Shown here: positions 27,092-35,334 of the stretch, piece by piece | Position numbering within the stretch: the stretch's first letter is position 1 | Layout: each line of letters begins with the position of its first letter | NCBI RefSeq assembly: GCF_001426865.1 | Contig: NZ_LMFO01000031.1 | Coordinates: forward strand, 244,711-308,710 | Direction: 5' to 3' | Length of the DNA stretch: 64,000 nucleotides | From: Paenibacillus sp. Root52 | GTDB lineage: Bacteria > Bacillota > Bacilli > Paenibacillales > Paenibacillaceae | Translations under genes and position numbers: made by a program | Notes under the pieces: generated by a model | Databases searched by the model: none | What the model was told of the DNA's origin: nothing | The model's input: the letters and a program-made list of their open reading frames with translations, nothing else

Positions 27092-28786
27092 TTATGCGAT
27101 CGGGCCGTGGACATATTCATAACCATAGATGGCAAGCTCGATCGCAACTCTTTTCTCAGGAAGAACATAGTCTTCTCCTAGAAGGGACTCGATTTTGTGT
27201 AATCGGTGATATAGGGTCTGCCTTACGATGAACAGACGGGTAGCGGTCTCTTGTTTGGAACAACACAGCACGAAATATTGCTTGAGCGTATGCAGGAGCT
27301 GCCCACCTTTATCTGCATCATATCGAATGATTGGCCCCAAATATTCCTCAATAAAATCCTCCAAACTGCCACTCTGCTTCATACCCGCAATAATACGGTA
27401 ACAGTGAAGGTTGCTGTAGAAGGGCTGCTGCATCGCTCCGATATCCTTTTGAATCGACAGGGTTTCCTTGGCTGAATCTAAGCTGTCTTTGATACGAGCG
27501 AGGTTAGCGCAGCTCTGACCAATGCCTAACAGACCTGAGAATAGACGATGCGTTTGATCTGCTTCATGATGCTGGAGTTGTTGAATGCAGCTCCATAGAT
27601 GGCTTTTGCGTTGAATTCCAGGCTGAGGGTCGATGATGATGAGAATGATCTGATGGTTAAGCACGGTACTATAGAGGGTGAAGCCTTCTCTTGAGAAGAT
27701 CGAGCGGGAGACGATGTTACGCTGAATGAGGAGCTTCTGAAGCTTGAGGCTATCTGAATAACCCGGGATACGGTCGAACAAAATGACGGTGCCTGTGCCT
27801 GTTGCAAGAAGGGGACTAGCGGTGGATAGATATTCGTGTATTTCTTTGGCAGAATGATGGCCGTTGAGCCAATCGATGACCCACATATCTTCCTTGTATC
27901 GGCGCTTCTCCTCCATGTATTTGGTGCGCATCCAGTCCTGGGCAATGGCTGCGGCACAACGCTCGATGGCTTGAAGGACGAATTCCTTGGAAGGTTGATG
28001 CGGGTGCTCCAGATCCAGATCATGATTAGATGATTTTGCTGTGGTGAGTACGAGGTCGGCAAAGGTATACTCTAGTGCTTGCACAGACAGGGAGAGCGTA
28101 CCCGGTGAGGAGCAGAACTCGGTTAACATCGCGGGTTCCGTATGAATTTCCGTTCTCAGTGACTCAGACTTCCGATGCATGAACCAGGACTGGCGGCGCG
28201 CTTCCAGCTGTTCTGGTGCACTATAGGGCACGGCACTTGCCTCACCCTCAAGTGGATAGAGAGCTACATCATAACCCGTCGTACGTGACAACAATCGAAG
28301 TAGTGGCTGTACACCATCGCCATTGAGCAGAAGTTGGTTGAATGAGGTGGTTAGGGTATCGAGTTCAGCGATCAACCGTTGGTGACTGCGGAGCAAAGTG
28401 AAGTGCAGATCTTGCGTAATATCGATATAACGAACTTGTTCATGGAACCAGATGAGTGGAAAATCCTCGGCAGAAGCGATTTCTTTCATTGCCCCAAGCT
28501 GGGATTTGGTATGTGCTCCAAGTTCAATACATAACCCCGCAGCCCCATGTGCAATTAACTGACGTAGAAAAGAAAGGCCTTGCTGCGCATTATCCTGCCA
28601 TCCAATGCCTGTGGTTAACACCAGTTCACCGCCGTTGAGCAGGTTCCCTACTTCAGGCACCTCCATGATATGTACCCATCTTACGTACCTCGTCAGCGCA
28701 CGTTCACTGGCGAGTACCTCTGCTTTGCGAAATACCGGACGTTTCAACATATCCCTCATCTGAATATGGAGCGTTGTTTCCCCCAT
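27092..28786 (-). CDS. pucR: PucR-family transcriptional regulator
   Basis: About 564 aa. Residues 1-125 form the PucR sensor domain (LHIQMRDMLKRPVF, then NGGELVLTTGIGW). A GGDEF-like middle part and a C-terminal helix-turn-helix (TATRLFIVRQTLYHRLHKIESLLG) follow. PucR proteins regulate purine or pyrimidine ring catabolism. The gene is convergent with the pyrimidine operon and is its likely regulator (inference). The frame opens at 28861, but homologues start near the LHIQMRDML segment, so the ATG at 28786 is preferred; the ribosome binding site there (GTGAGGG) is close. No terminator separates it from the operon end, so read-through antisense transcription is possible. Confidence 0.9.
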   Translation of the reverse strand: MGETTLHIQMRDMLKRPVFRKAEVLASERALTRYVRWVHIMEVPEVGNLLNGGELVLTTGIGWQDNAQQGLSFLRQLIAHGAAGLCIELGAHTKSQLGAMKEIASAEDFPLIWFHEQVRYIDITQDLHFTLLRSHQRLIAELDTLTTSFNQLLLNGDGVQPLLRLLSRTTGYDVALYPLEGEASAVPYSAPEQLEARRQSWFMHRKSESLRTEIHTEPAMLTEFCSSPGTLSLSVQALEYTFADLVLTTAKSSNHDLDLEHPHQPSKEFVLQAIERCAAAIAQDWMRTKYMEEKRRYKEDMWVIDWLNGHHSAKEIHEYLSTASPLLATGTGTVILFDRIPGYSDSLKLQKLLIQRNIVSRSIFSREGFTLYSTVLNHQIILIIIDPQPGIQRKSHLWSCIQQLQHHEADQTHRLFSGLLGIGQSCANLARIKDSLDSAKETLSIQKDIGAMQQPFYSNLHCYRIIAGMKQSGSLEDFIEEYLGPIIRYDADKGGQLLHTLKQYFVLCCSKQETATRLFIVRQTLYHRLHKIESLLGEDYVLPEKRVAIELAIYGYEYVHGPIA

Positions 28787-28969
28787 ACCCTCACCGTCCT
28801 TCCCACGGTATGTCCTAGCAATACCCAGATCCGTAAACCTTAGTATAAAACCATTCAGCACAGATGAGATGATCTCTTACACGCATTTGTGTGATTTCCC
28901 AAAATGGGTAGTTTGTTTTGTCATCTAATTCAAAATTGCCATCGTTCTAACTACAAAAAATACTCTGAC

Positions 28970-29035
28970 TACAAAAAACCACCCCTTGGTCTGATGTTGG
29001 AATATAAAATCATTCCAATACATCCCAAGGGGTGT
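28970..29035 (-). terminator. Terminator of the RND efflux operon
   Basis: CCCCTTGG (28982) pairs with CCAAGGGG (29025), with an inner TTGGAAT/ATTCCAA stem. On the minus strand GGTTTTTTG follows. Confidence 0.88.
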
Positions 29036-29080
29036 GAATTGTTAATCTAGCTTAGATTATGAGTCTATCTTTGCGACAAA

Positions 29081-32000
29081 TTAATCTTCGATTCTTTTCT
29101 TTTTGAACTTCATCAGGAATTCATACACAATCGGTACGATTACCAGTGTGAGCAGCGTAGAGCTGATCAGACCACCGATCACGGTAATTCCGAGACCTTT
29201 GGAGATAATCCCCGCGCTCTCTTCCAGCCCTGTAACAAGTGGAAGCAATGCACCAATGGTAGCAAGAGCGGTCATCAGAATTGGACGAAGACGTGTTGCT
29301 CCAGCTTCCAGCAAGGCTTCACGAGTAGACAATCCCTCGTTTTCCTTGTGAATGACGCGGTCGATGAGGACGATAGCATTCGTGACCACGATTCCGATGA
29401 GCATCAGTCCACCCATCATGGCAGATACGTCGATTGTACCTCCTGTTACGAACAGACCTACCATAATACCGATAACGGTGAACGGCAGGGAGAATAAGAT
29501 GGCAAATGGCGCAAGTCCGCCGCCAAATGTAACAACGAGCACAAAGTATACAATAGCGATGGCTGCCAACATGGCCAGACCCAGCTGTGTAAATGTGTCA
29601 TTAATTTGTTCAGTCGTTCCGCCAAACTTCACTTCCACACCATCTGGCAGGTCAATTTTGTCGATATTAGCCTGCAGATCCTGTGAAGCTTGCGCTACAT
29701 TAGAAGCGAGAATGTTAGCTGATACCTGAACAACGACCTTACCATCAATTCGCATGATGGAGTTCGGTGAAGTGCCTTCTTCCACTTTAGCGACATCTTT
29801 AATGGGTACTTCGATGCCGAGCGGTGAAGTGACTGTTTCGTTTTCAATCTCTGAAAGGCTATTAAATGTCTTTTTGTCCGTTTCGACATATACTTTATAC
29901 GTTTTATTCTCGATGTCTACTTCGGTAAGCACAGGGCGTTCCCGCACTGGGCTCAGTGCCATAGCCAGTTGACCTGCAGTCAAACCAAGCGAACTTAGTT
30001 TCTCCTGATCTGCAACAAGCGTATATTGCCCGTAGGTATCAGAGAGTGTTGTATCTGCTTTTTCGAATGAATCCGTATCTGCTTGTACAAGCTTCAGAAT
30101 CTCATCGGAGACAGGTTTGATCTGTTCTACACTGTCGCCATAGATGGAAAGACTCAGACTGCTGCCTCCCAGACCCCCAGACATATCAAGCTCGTTCCAG
30201 GTTCCTACGGTAACTTCGTTCTTCAAACCTTCTACAAGATCTTTCTTCACTTGGGTGAACTCTTTGGTATCTTCGTTGTATTCAATATAGAAGAGTGCAG
30301 AGTTGGAGCTTCCTCCACCCATGCTGCTCAGTGGGTTACTGCCACCGATAGAGTATTGCATTTTCTCCAGACCTGGTTGCTGCAACAGCCACTTCTCAGC
30401 GACAAGAGCTTCTTTTTCCACATCTTCACGCAGAGCTCCCGTTTCCGGACTATACGTAACCATTACATATTTATCCTGCTGCTCTGGCAGGAAGCTTGCT
30501 CCGATGAACGGATACAGGAATAAACTACCGACCAATACGAGTACAGCGACACTTACAGTAATAAGTTTATGAGATAACGTCCAGTTCAAGAGTCGTTTGT
30601 ACGTATCCGCAAGCTTACCTGGTTTTTCTTCATGATTTTGCTTGTTCTTGATCCCTTTGCGGAACAAGCTGTGTGCCAGCATGGGTACGATCGTTACCGC
30701 AACAACAAGGGATGCCAATAGGGCAAAGACCATCGTCAAGGCAAACGGTAAGAACAACTCACCGACCATACCGCTCACAAGTGCGAGTGGAAGGAACACG
30801 GCGATGGTAACAATGGTGGAGGAAAGGATTGGTACAAACATCTCACGGGTTGCTTCCCGGATCAATTCACGACCTTTTAATTTCTCTCCTTTGAGCGTTA
30901 AACGGCGATAGATGTTCTCGATAACAACAATGGAGTCATCCACGACCCGCCCAATAGCAACCGTCATGGCGCCGAGGGTCATCATGTTCAACGTGATGTC
31001 CATTACATTCAGCGCTGTCAGTGCAATGAGCAAGGAGAGCGGAATGGAAATAACCGAAATGATCGTAGAGCGAATATCACGCAAGAACAACAGAATAATC
31101 AGAATGGCGAACAAAGCACCAAACATCGCTTTGTACAACATGGTATTTACGGAATCTTGGATAGGTTTACCTTGGTCAAGTAAGACCGTCAGTTCCGCGT
31201 TTTTGAATTGGGATTGCAGTTCTTCTGCTTTTTTCTTAACAGCATTGACTACATCAACTGTATTGGCATCATTGGACTTAACGATAGAGATCCCGATGGA
31301 TTCCTTACCGTCTGTCCGAGAGATGGATTCTGCTTGACCAATAACTTCGATCTTCGCAATATCACTTAATTTAACCGTTGGAATGCCAGGTGCTGCATTA
31401 GCTGCGCCCGCAGGATTACCAGCGCCAGCGTTACCGCCACCAGCTTGCCCTGCAGCCTGGTCAGATCCTTGTGCAGCGCCGGGTGTTGTACCTTGACCCG
31501 CTTCACCAGCTTGAGCCGATGAGCCATCTGTTGGTGCTCCCGTGCCTTGTGGGGCAGTAGCTGCACCATTACCTGCAGATGCGCCTGCACCACTTGGGAT
31601 AACCGGAATAGCCAGGTTGTTCAGGTCATCCATATCAATGATGTTACCATCAACAACGACAGCCTTCTGTGCTTTATCCAGTTCAAACAATCCAAGAGGT
31701 ACACGGACAGAGGAACCTTGAACGATGCCTTTGACTGTGTCTTCCGTCAGACCAAGTTCGTTCATTTTGTCCTGATCAAATTTAAGTTGAACCTCTCTAA
31801 CGTATTGACCGGAAACTTGTACCTGAGCGACACCGTCGATGTCTTCAAGTGCAGCCTGAATATCGTTCTGTGCGAGTCTCGTCAGTTGTTCCAGATCCCC
31901 GCCATCCTTATCGGACAAGCTCAGTGATACAACTGGGAATGAGTTAATGCTGAATTTGGAAATGGTCGGTTTCTGTACGCCATCTGGCAGTTGCACTTCG

Positions 32001-32341
32001 TTCAGTGCTTCACGAACTGCTGCTGTGGCATTGTCTAGATCGGTTCCATAATCGAATTCAAGTGTAATGGAAGAGGCATTCTCCATGGAGGTAGAGGTGA
32101 GTGTTTTAATCCCATCGACGTTCCTCAATGTCTGTTCTAGTGGTTTGGTGACATCCTCAACAATTCCTTCTGGTGCGGCACCAGGATCAATAGCAGTAAC
32201 GGCCAGAAATGGAACGTTGATGTTTGGGATCGTCTCCTGCTTCATCGTTAGTCCACTGTATAGACCGGTGGCGGAAACGATGATGGTCAGAATCCAGATC
32301 GCAAACTTGTTGTTCAGTGAAAAGTTAATAATCCCTTTCAT
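29081..32341 (-). CDS. RND-family efflux permease (SwrC/AcrB-like)
   Basis: A 1086-aa inner-membrane proton-driven exporter with twelve helices arranged as 1+5+1+5 and two large extracellular loops. The charged helix-4 motif TVAIGRVVDDSIVVIENIYRR (about 460) carries the proton-relay aspartates. Unusual is a Gly/Ala/Gln-rich low-complexity insert at about residues 245-320 in the first loop, just before the segment IPTVKLSDIAKIEV. It follows the TetR gene by 36 bases; AGAGGAG precedes the start. In Bacillus the relative SwrC exports surfactin. No membrane fusion protein gene is adjacent. Confidence 0.94.
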   Translation of the reverse strand: MKGIINFSLNNKFAIWILTIIVSATGLYSGLTMKQETIPNINVPFLAVTAIDPGAAPEGIVEDVTKPLEQTLRNVDGIKTLTSTSMENASSITLEFDYGTDLDNATAAVREALNEVQLPDGVQKPTISKFSINSFPVVSLSLSDKDGGDLEQLTRLAQNDIQAALEDIDGVAQVQVSGQYVREVQLKFDQDKMNELGLTEDTVKGIVQGSSVRVPLGLFELDKAQKAVVVDGNIIDMDDLNNLAIPVIPSGAGASAGNGAATAPQGTGAPTDGSSAQAGEAGQGTTPGAAQGSDQAAGQAGGGNAGAGNPAGAANAAPGIPTVKLSDIAKIEVIGQAESISRTDGKESIGISIVKSNDANTVDVVNAVKKKAEELQSQFKNAELTVLLDQGKPIQDSVNTMLYKAMFGALFAILIILLFLRDIRSTIISVISIPLSLLIALTALNVMDITLNMMTLGAMTVAIGRVVDDSIVVIENIYRRLTLKGEKLKGRELIREATREMFVPILSSTIVTIAVFLPLALVSGMVGELFLPFALTMVFALLASLVVAVTIVPMLAHSLFRKGIKNKQNHEEKPGKLADTYKRLLNWTLSHKLITVSVAVLVLVGSLFLYPFIGASFLPEQQDKYVMVTYSPETGALREDVEKEALVAEKWLLQQPGLEKMQYSIGGSNPLSSMGGGSSNSALFYIEYNEDTKEFTQVKKDLVEGLKNEVTVGTWNELDMSGGLGGSSLSLSIYGDSVEQIKPVSDEILKLVQADTDSFEKADTTLSDTYGQYTLVADQEKLSSLGLTAGQLAMALSPVRERPVLTEVDIENKTYKVYVETDKKTFNSLSEIENETVTSPLGIEVPIKDVAKVEEGTSPNSIMRIDGKVVVQVSANILASNVAQASQDLQANIDKIDLPDGVEVKFGGTTEQINDTFTQLGLAMLAAIAIVYFVLVVTFGGGLAPFAILFSLPFTVIGIMVGLFVTGGTIDVSAMMGGLMLIGIVVTNAIVLIDRVIHKENEGLSTREALLEAGATRLRPILMTALATIGALLPLVTGLEESAGIISKGLGITVIGGLISSTLLTLVIVPIVYEFLMKFKKKRIED

Positions 32342-32377
32342 ACGTTGGTTTCTTCTCCTCTCTGTTCTCCCTGTTTT

Positions 32378-33325
32378 TTATTGGTTTGACGAGTCAGCTT
32401 GGATAAACCGGCTATACATGGCATCCATAATATGCTGAAGCTCGGAGTGCAATGGCTGAATGGCAGGAATGTGATTCAGATTGTGCATCATGCCCAGAAT
32501 AATCGCGCGCCTTGGCGTGAATTCCATCATCTCTTGTTTCAGAATGGCGATGGTCTCCAGCGCATCGGTACGTAATTGTCCTGGTTGCAGATCAGAAGTG
32601 ATGATATCCTGCATCTGTTTGATAATGTGAACCGGATGCCGCAACATGGGGGAATCTGCATAGGACTCACTCGTCCATGCCGGCCAATGTTCTAGCAGAA
32701 TGAGTGGTGCAGGCTTGTGCTCCAGCAGTCCCTGCGCTGTGTAATCAATCGTTTGCAGCATGTTAGTAGCCATCTTGGCAACCGTAAGGGAGGGCATCTC
32801 TGTAAACCAGATTTTGACGTAGGAGAGAAATAGACCATGCGTGAGAATAATAAGGTCAATCGTGTAGGGTTCAATCTCCGGGCCATATAGATCCTCAAGT
32901 TTTCCCTTGAACCAATGCAGGGTACGAACCTCTAGATCTCGATGTTGCGGGTTGCATTTGTCGCCATGCTTCTGCTCATCATCCATCATCATGCTGCGTA
33001 GTTGTACACGTAGAAATTCCTTCAGTTCAGATACATGAATAAGCAATGTCTCGATCTGCCTGTGCAGACGTTCTCTCGAAGTAAGACCAGCTTCATGTTC
33101 AATCTGGGTCATTTCATCTATCAGAGCAAACATGCAGTATTCCAACGTGCTGGCCTCTAATTCCTCCTTGGATTTGAACATGAGGTAGAGGCTGCCCTTC
33201 GACATTCCGCATAGTTCAGCAATCTCCTGCATCGACGTTGCGGCACTGCCTTTGGCAGAGAACAGCTTAAGAGCTGTGGTAATAATCAGCTTTTTCTTCT
33301 CATTCATTTCATGGATAGGGTTCAT
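32378..33325 (-). CDS. TetR/AcrR-family regulator of the RND exporter
   Basis: About 315 aa, long for the family. The N-terminal helix-turn-helix (TSMQEIAELCGMSKGSLYLMFKSKEEL) is typical. The C-terminal region is extended by about 110 residues beyond the usual 200. The open frame begins at 33418, but that segment spans a promoter and operator, so I start at the ATG at 33325. GAGGTG is the likely ribosome binding site, with a rather long 13-base spacer. The exporter gene follows in the same operon. An inverted repeat over its promoter suggests self-repression. Confidence 0.87.
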   Translation of the reverse strand: MNPIHEMNEKKKLIITTALKLFSAKGSAATSMQEIAELCGMSKGSLYLMFKSKEELEASTLEYCMFALIDEMTQIEHEAGLTSRERLHRQIETLLIHVSELKEFLRVQLRSMMMDDEQKHGDKCNPQHRDLEVRTLHWFKGKLEDLYGPEIEPYTIDLIILTHGLFLSYVKIWFTEMPSLTVAKMATNMLQTIDYTAQGLLEHKPAPLILLEHWPAWTSESYADSPMLRHPVHIIKQMQDIITSDLQPGQLRTDALETIAILKQEMMEFTPRRAIILGMMHNLNHIPAIQPLHSELQHIMDAMYSRFIQADSSNQ

Positions 33326-33368
33326 TAACGATACATTCACCTCGTTGCGGAACTTGTGAGTTCTCAGA

Positions 33369-33418
33369 TTGACTTCAAGGTCAAAACAAGTATAAACGAT
33401 CTGGAAGGTTAAATTCAA
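33369..33418 (-). promoter_or_regulatory. Promoter and TetR-type operator of the RND operon
   Basis: On the minus strand TTGAAT, 18 bases, TATACT forms a sigma-A promoter. Just downstream is TTGAC-N6-GTCAA (33369-33384), a perfect 5-bp inverted repeat suited to a TetR dimer. Confidence 0.6.
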
Positions 33419-33458
33419 ATGGGAGGAAATTGGAAGAAATGAAGATGGGGATACCTAT

Positions 33459-33599
33459 TTAATGAGGTAACGTTCCACCCTGAAAATCATAAATGACGAG
33501 TAGGATCACTGCCACGAGGGAGAAGAGGAAGAACGTAGCTAATAGAATCAAGAAGGTATACCCTGTGAATGCGCCGATACGTCTCCATACTTTTTTCAT
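33459..33599 (-). CDS. Small single-pass membrane protein
   Basis: 46 aa starting at the ATG preceded by GAGGAGG with an eight-base spacer; the longer frame from 33650 ignores this strong site. A basic N-terminus (MKKVWRRIG) is followed by one long hydrophobic helix and a short tail. No family is recognised. It lies upstream of the TetR-RND operon on the same strand, with a terminator-like hairpin before it, so it probably has its own promoter. Confidence 0.6.
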   Translation of the reverse strand: MKKVWRRIGAFTGYTFLILLATFFLFSLVAVILLVIYDFQGGTLPH

Positions 33600-33658
33600 C
33601 CATTCAGCCTCCTCTTTTCTCGAAATGATGATATCTTCTACTTCCATCATATCTCAAA

Positions 33659-33690
33659 AAGACGACTTCCTGATGAAGTCGCCTGTTTTT
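33659..33690. terminator. Bidirectional terminator
   Basis: GACGACTTC (33661) pairs with GAAGTCGCC (33674) except for one position, followed by seven T on the plus strand and preceded by five A, giving T on the minus strand. It likely ends the SMR operon on the minus strand. Confidence 0.8.
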
Positions 33691-33691
33691 T

Positions 33692-33840
33692 TATGTAAAA
33701 TATTAAATTTTACATAATAGAATCAATTTCATAATACCTTTTGCTGCTTAAATCAAGGCTAGATATAGATCAAAACGGTTTAATTTGTCTATATCTAGTT
33801 ACATAAAACACGTTCTAATGAGTTATGAAATTGATTCAAT
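33692..33840. repeat. Cluster of nested palindromes (possible MITE or RNA element)
   Basis: Three inverted repeats are packed together: TATGTAAAAT/ATTTTACATA (33692, 33707); an outer 15-bp perfect pair GAATCAATTTCATAA (33720) and TTATGAAATTGATTC (33823); and, inside it, CTAGATATAGA (33759) and TCTATATCTAG (33788) with an adjoining CAAA/TTTG. No ORF is present. AT-rich. Confidence 0.6.
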
Positions 33841-33884
33841 AATTCATTAAAAATGATCCATACGATATCGCTGTTTCTTGCCGA

Positions 33885-34199
33885 CTACGTAATTAATTTC
33901 AAACCAACCGCTGCGACCAGAATCATCGCAATAAATAGGAGCCGCTTCGCTTCTTTGCGTTCACCGAACAGGAACATGCCTGTCAGCGTGCTGCCTACTG
34001 TACCGATTCCTGTCCACACAGCGTAGGCTGTGCCCATAGGAATTGAAGTCATTGCGTAGGACAGAAGAGAGAAGCTGAAGACAAATGAAACCAACATCAG
34101 CACGATATAAGGCCAGCCTTTTTTGGAGGAAGCACCATTGATACCGATGACGCCAAAAATTTCACAGATGCCTGCACCGACGATTGCTAACCATGCCAT
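33885..34199 (-). CDS. SMR-family multidrug/guanidinium exporter subunit
   Basis: A 104-aa protein with four transmembrane helices and the conserved membrane glutamate (ICEIFGV, E13). The signature AYAVWTGIGTVGS lies near residue 58. Its ATG overlaps the stop of the upstream SMR gene (TAATG), so the two are made together as a heterodimer like YkkCD or EbrAB. A TetR gene heads the operon. Substrate is likely a cationic drug, quaternary ammonium or guanidinium compound. Confidence 0.93.
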   Translation of the reverse strand: MAWLAIVGAGICEIFGVIGINGASSKKGWPYIVLMLVSFVFSFSLLSYAMTSIPMGTAYAVWTGIGTVGSTLTGMFLFGERKEAKRLLFIAMILVAAVGLKLIT

Positions 34200-34540
34200 T
34201 ATGCTGCACCTTCTTTCGCGGATTGCTGGTCTGTGACAAGTTTCAATCCAATTACACCACAGAGCAGTAAGCCGATCAGCAGTATTTTAGCGAGACGGAA
34301 CTCCTCGCCGAATAATACCATCTCCGTCAGGACGGTACCTGCTGTACCAATCCCCGTGAAGACGGCGTATACGGTACCGACAGGCAGTCTCTTGGAAGCG
34401 GCAATGATGAGTCCGAAACTAATCACGATGGCGATCCCCGTCAGCGACCATTCTAATGCATTAGAAGCATGCTTTAGCCCACTCACCCATACGATTTCTA
34501 TAATTCCTCCGATAAAAACATATAACCAGTTGCGGTTCAT
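34199..34540 (-). CDS. SMR-family exporter subunit (partner)
   Basis: About 113 aa with four helices, conserved glutamate in GGIIEIVWV and signature YAVFTGIGTAGT. The start is the ATG at 34540, with GAAGGAG upstream and a four-base overlap (ATGA) with the TetR stop; the longer frame from 34606 has no such support. The C-terminus carries a short charged tail (TDQQSAKEGAA), as in the longer partner of paired SMR proteins. Confidence 0.92.
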   Translation of the reverse strand: MNRNWLYVFIGGIIEIVWVSGLKHASNALEWSLTGIAIVISFGLIIAASKRLPVGTVYAVFTGIGTAGTVLTEMVLFGEEFRLAKILLIGLLLCGVIGLKLVTDQQSAKEGAA

Positions 34541-35160
34541 GATGGTGAATCTCCTTCCAGCGCGATAGCTCGTGCTTCTTCGTTCATATGATGTATGCCA
34601 TGCCAAAAGACAGGCCAGGATGCTTCAAGGCGTCGTTTGTATCGACGTGAGCTTCCATAAATAATTTCCACCGTAATACCGTCCAGGAACGTCATAAACG
34701 CAATAGCTGCTTGTTCTGCTGGAACAGACGGTAGTTCTCCATGACGTATTGCACGCTCGAATAGCCGGATCAATGCGCGTTCCATACCATCTAGAAACGG
34801 ATACACAAGATCCATCACTTCGCTATAGAGATTCAGTGGTGGATAATAACAATTGCGCAGCATAAAACGTGCGGATGCATGGGCATGGTACTCTTCCTCA
34901 AACCAGAATAGTAAACCCTTCAGCCGTTGCTCTAGTGGTATATCTGCATGGTCACGGAAATATTCGATTGTGTGCCGCCGTACCTCCTGAAAAGCAAAGG
35001 CGAGGGTGTGCAAAAATAAGTCATCCTTGTTGCTAAAATGTGCATATATCGACGGTTTCTTAATCCCGACTTCATCTGCGATGGCTCTCAGTGATGCTCC
35101 TTCATATCCATCTCTAGCAAAATGAAAGAGCGCGGCATCCCGAATCGAATGTGCAGTCAT
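34537..35160 (-). CDS. TetR/AcrR-family regulator of the SMR pair
   Basis: 207 aa. The N-terminal helix-turn-helix reads ASLRAIADEVGIKKPSIYAHFSNKDDLF. The C-terminal ligand domain ends in a short basic stretch. AAGGTG precedes the ATG. It is the first gene of a translationally coupled three-gene operon with both SMR subunits, and a 16-bp palindrome overlaps its own promoter region, suggesting it represses the operon until inducer binds. Confidence 0.92.
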   Translation of the reverse strand: MTAHSIRDAALFHFARDGYEGASLRAIADEVGIKKPSIYAHFSNKDDLFLHTLAFAFQEVRRHTIEYFRDHADIPLEQRLKGLLFWFEEEYHAHASARFMLRNCYYPPLNLYSEVMDLVYPFLDGMERALIRLFERAIRHGELPSVPAEQAAIAFMTFLDGITVEIIYGSSRRYKRRLEASWPVFWHGIHHMNEEARAIALEGDSPS

Positions 35161-35171
35161 AATATCACCTT

Positions 35172-35222
35172 CCTAACGGGCGTTAGGTAATTATATTTTC
35201 ACATTTTACATCCCGTGTCAAG
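35172..35222 (-). promoter_or_regulatory. Promoter and palindromic operator of the TetR-SMR operon
   Basis: CCTAACGGGCGTTAGG (35172-35187) is a near-perfect palindrome with 7-bp arms, placed 11 bases before the start codon. Upstream on the minus strand are TATAAT (35190-35195) and a consensus TTGACA (35217-35222); the 21-base gap is long for exactly this -10, so the true -10 may be shifted by a few bases. Confidence 0.7.
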
Positions 35223-35229
35223 ATGTGAA

Positions 35230-35261
35230 AATCCGCCTGCACGATAGCACACAGGCGGATT
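35230..35261 (-). terminator. Terminator after phospholipase D-like gene
   Basis: AATCCGCCTG and CAGGCGGATT form a perfect 10-bp stem, followed on the minus strand by TTTTC. Confidence 0.75.
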
Positions 35262-35334
35262 AGCTATAGTTATTTGAAACGAACTAACATTTACACCAGA
35301 ACAGAGAGGACAGAAAGACCCTTTAGAGGGTGGA

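Noticed and set aside
27092..28786. Purine-specific role of the PucR regulator
   Set aside because: No purine catabolic gene is nearby; only pyrimidine genes are adjacent, so only a family name is given.
30642..31337. Plus-strand frames opposite the RND exporter
   Set aside because: Antisense shadows of a 1086-codon gene with clear family motifs.
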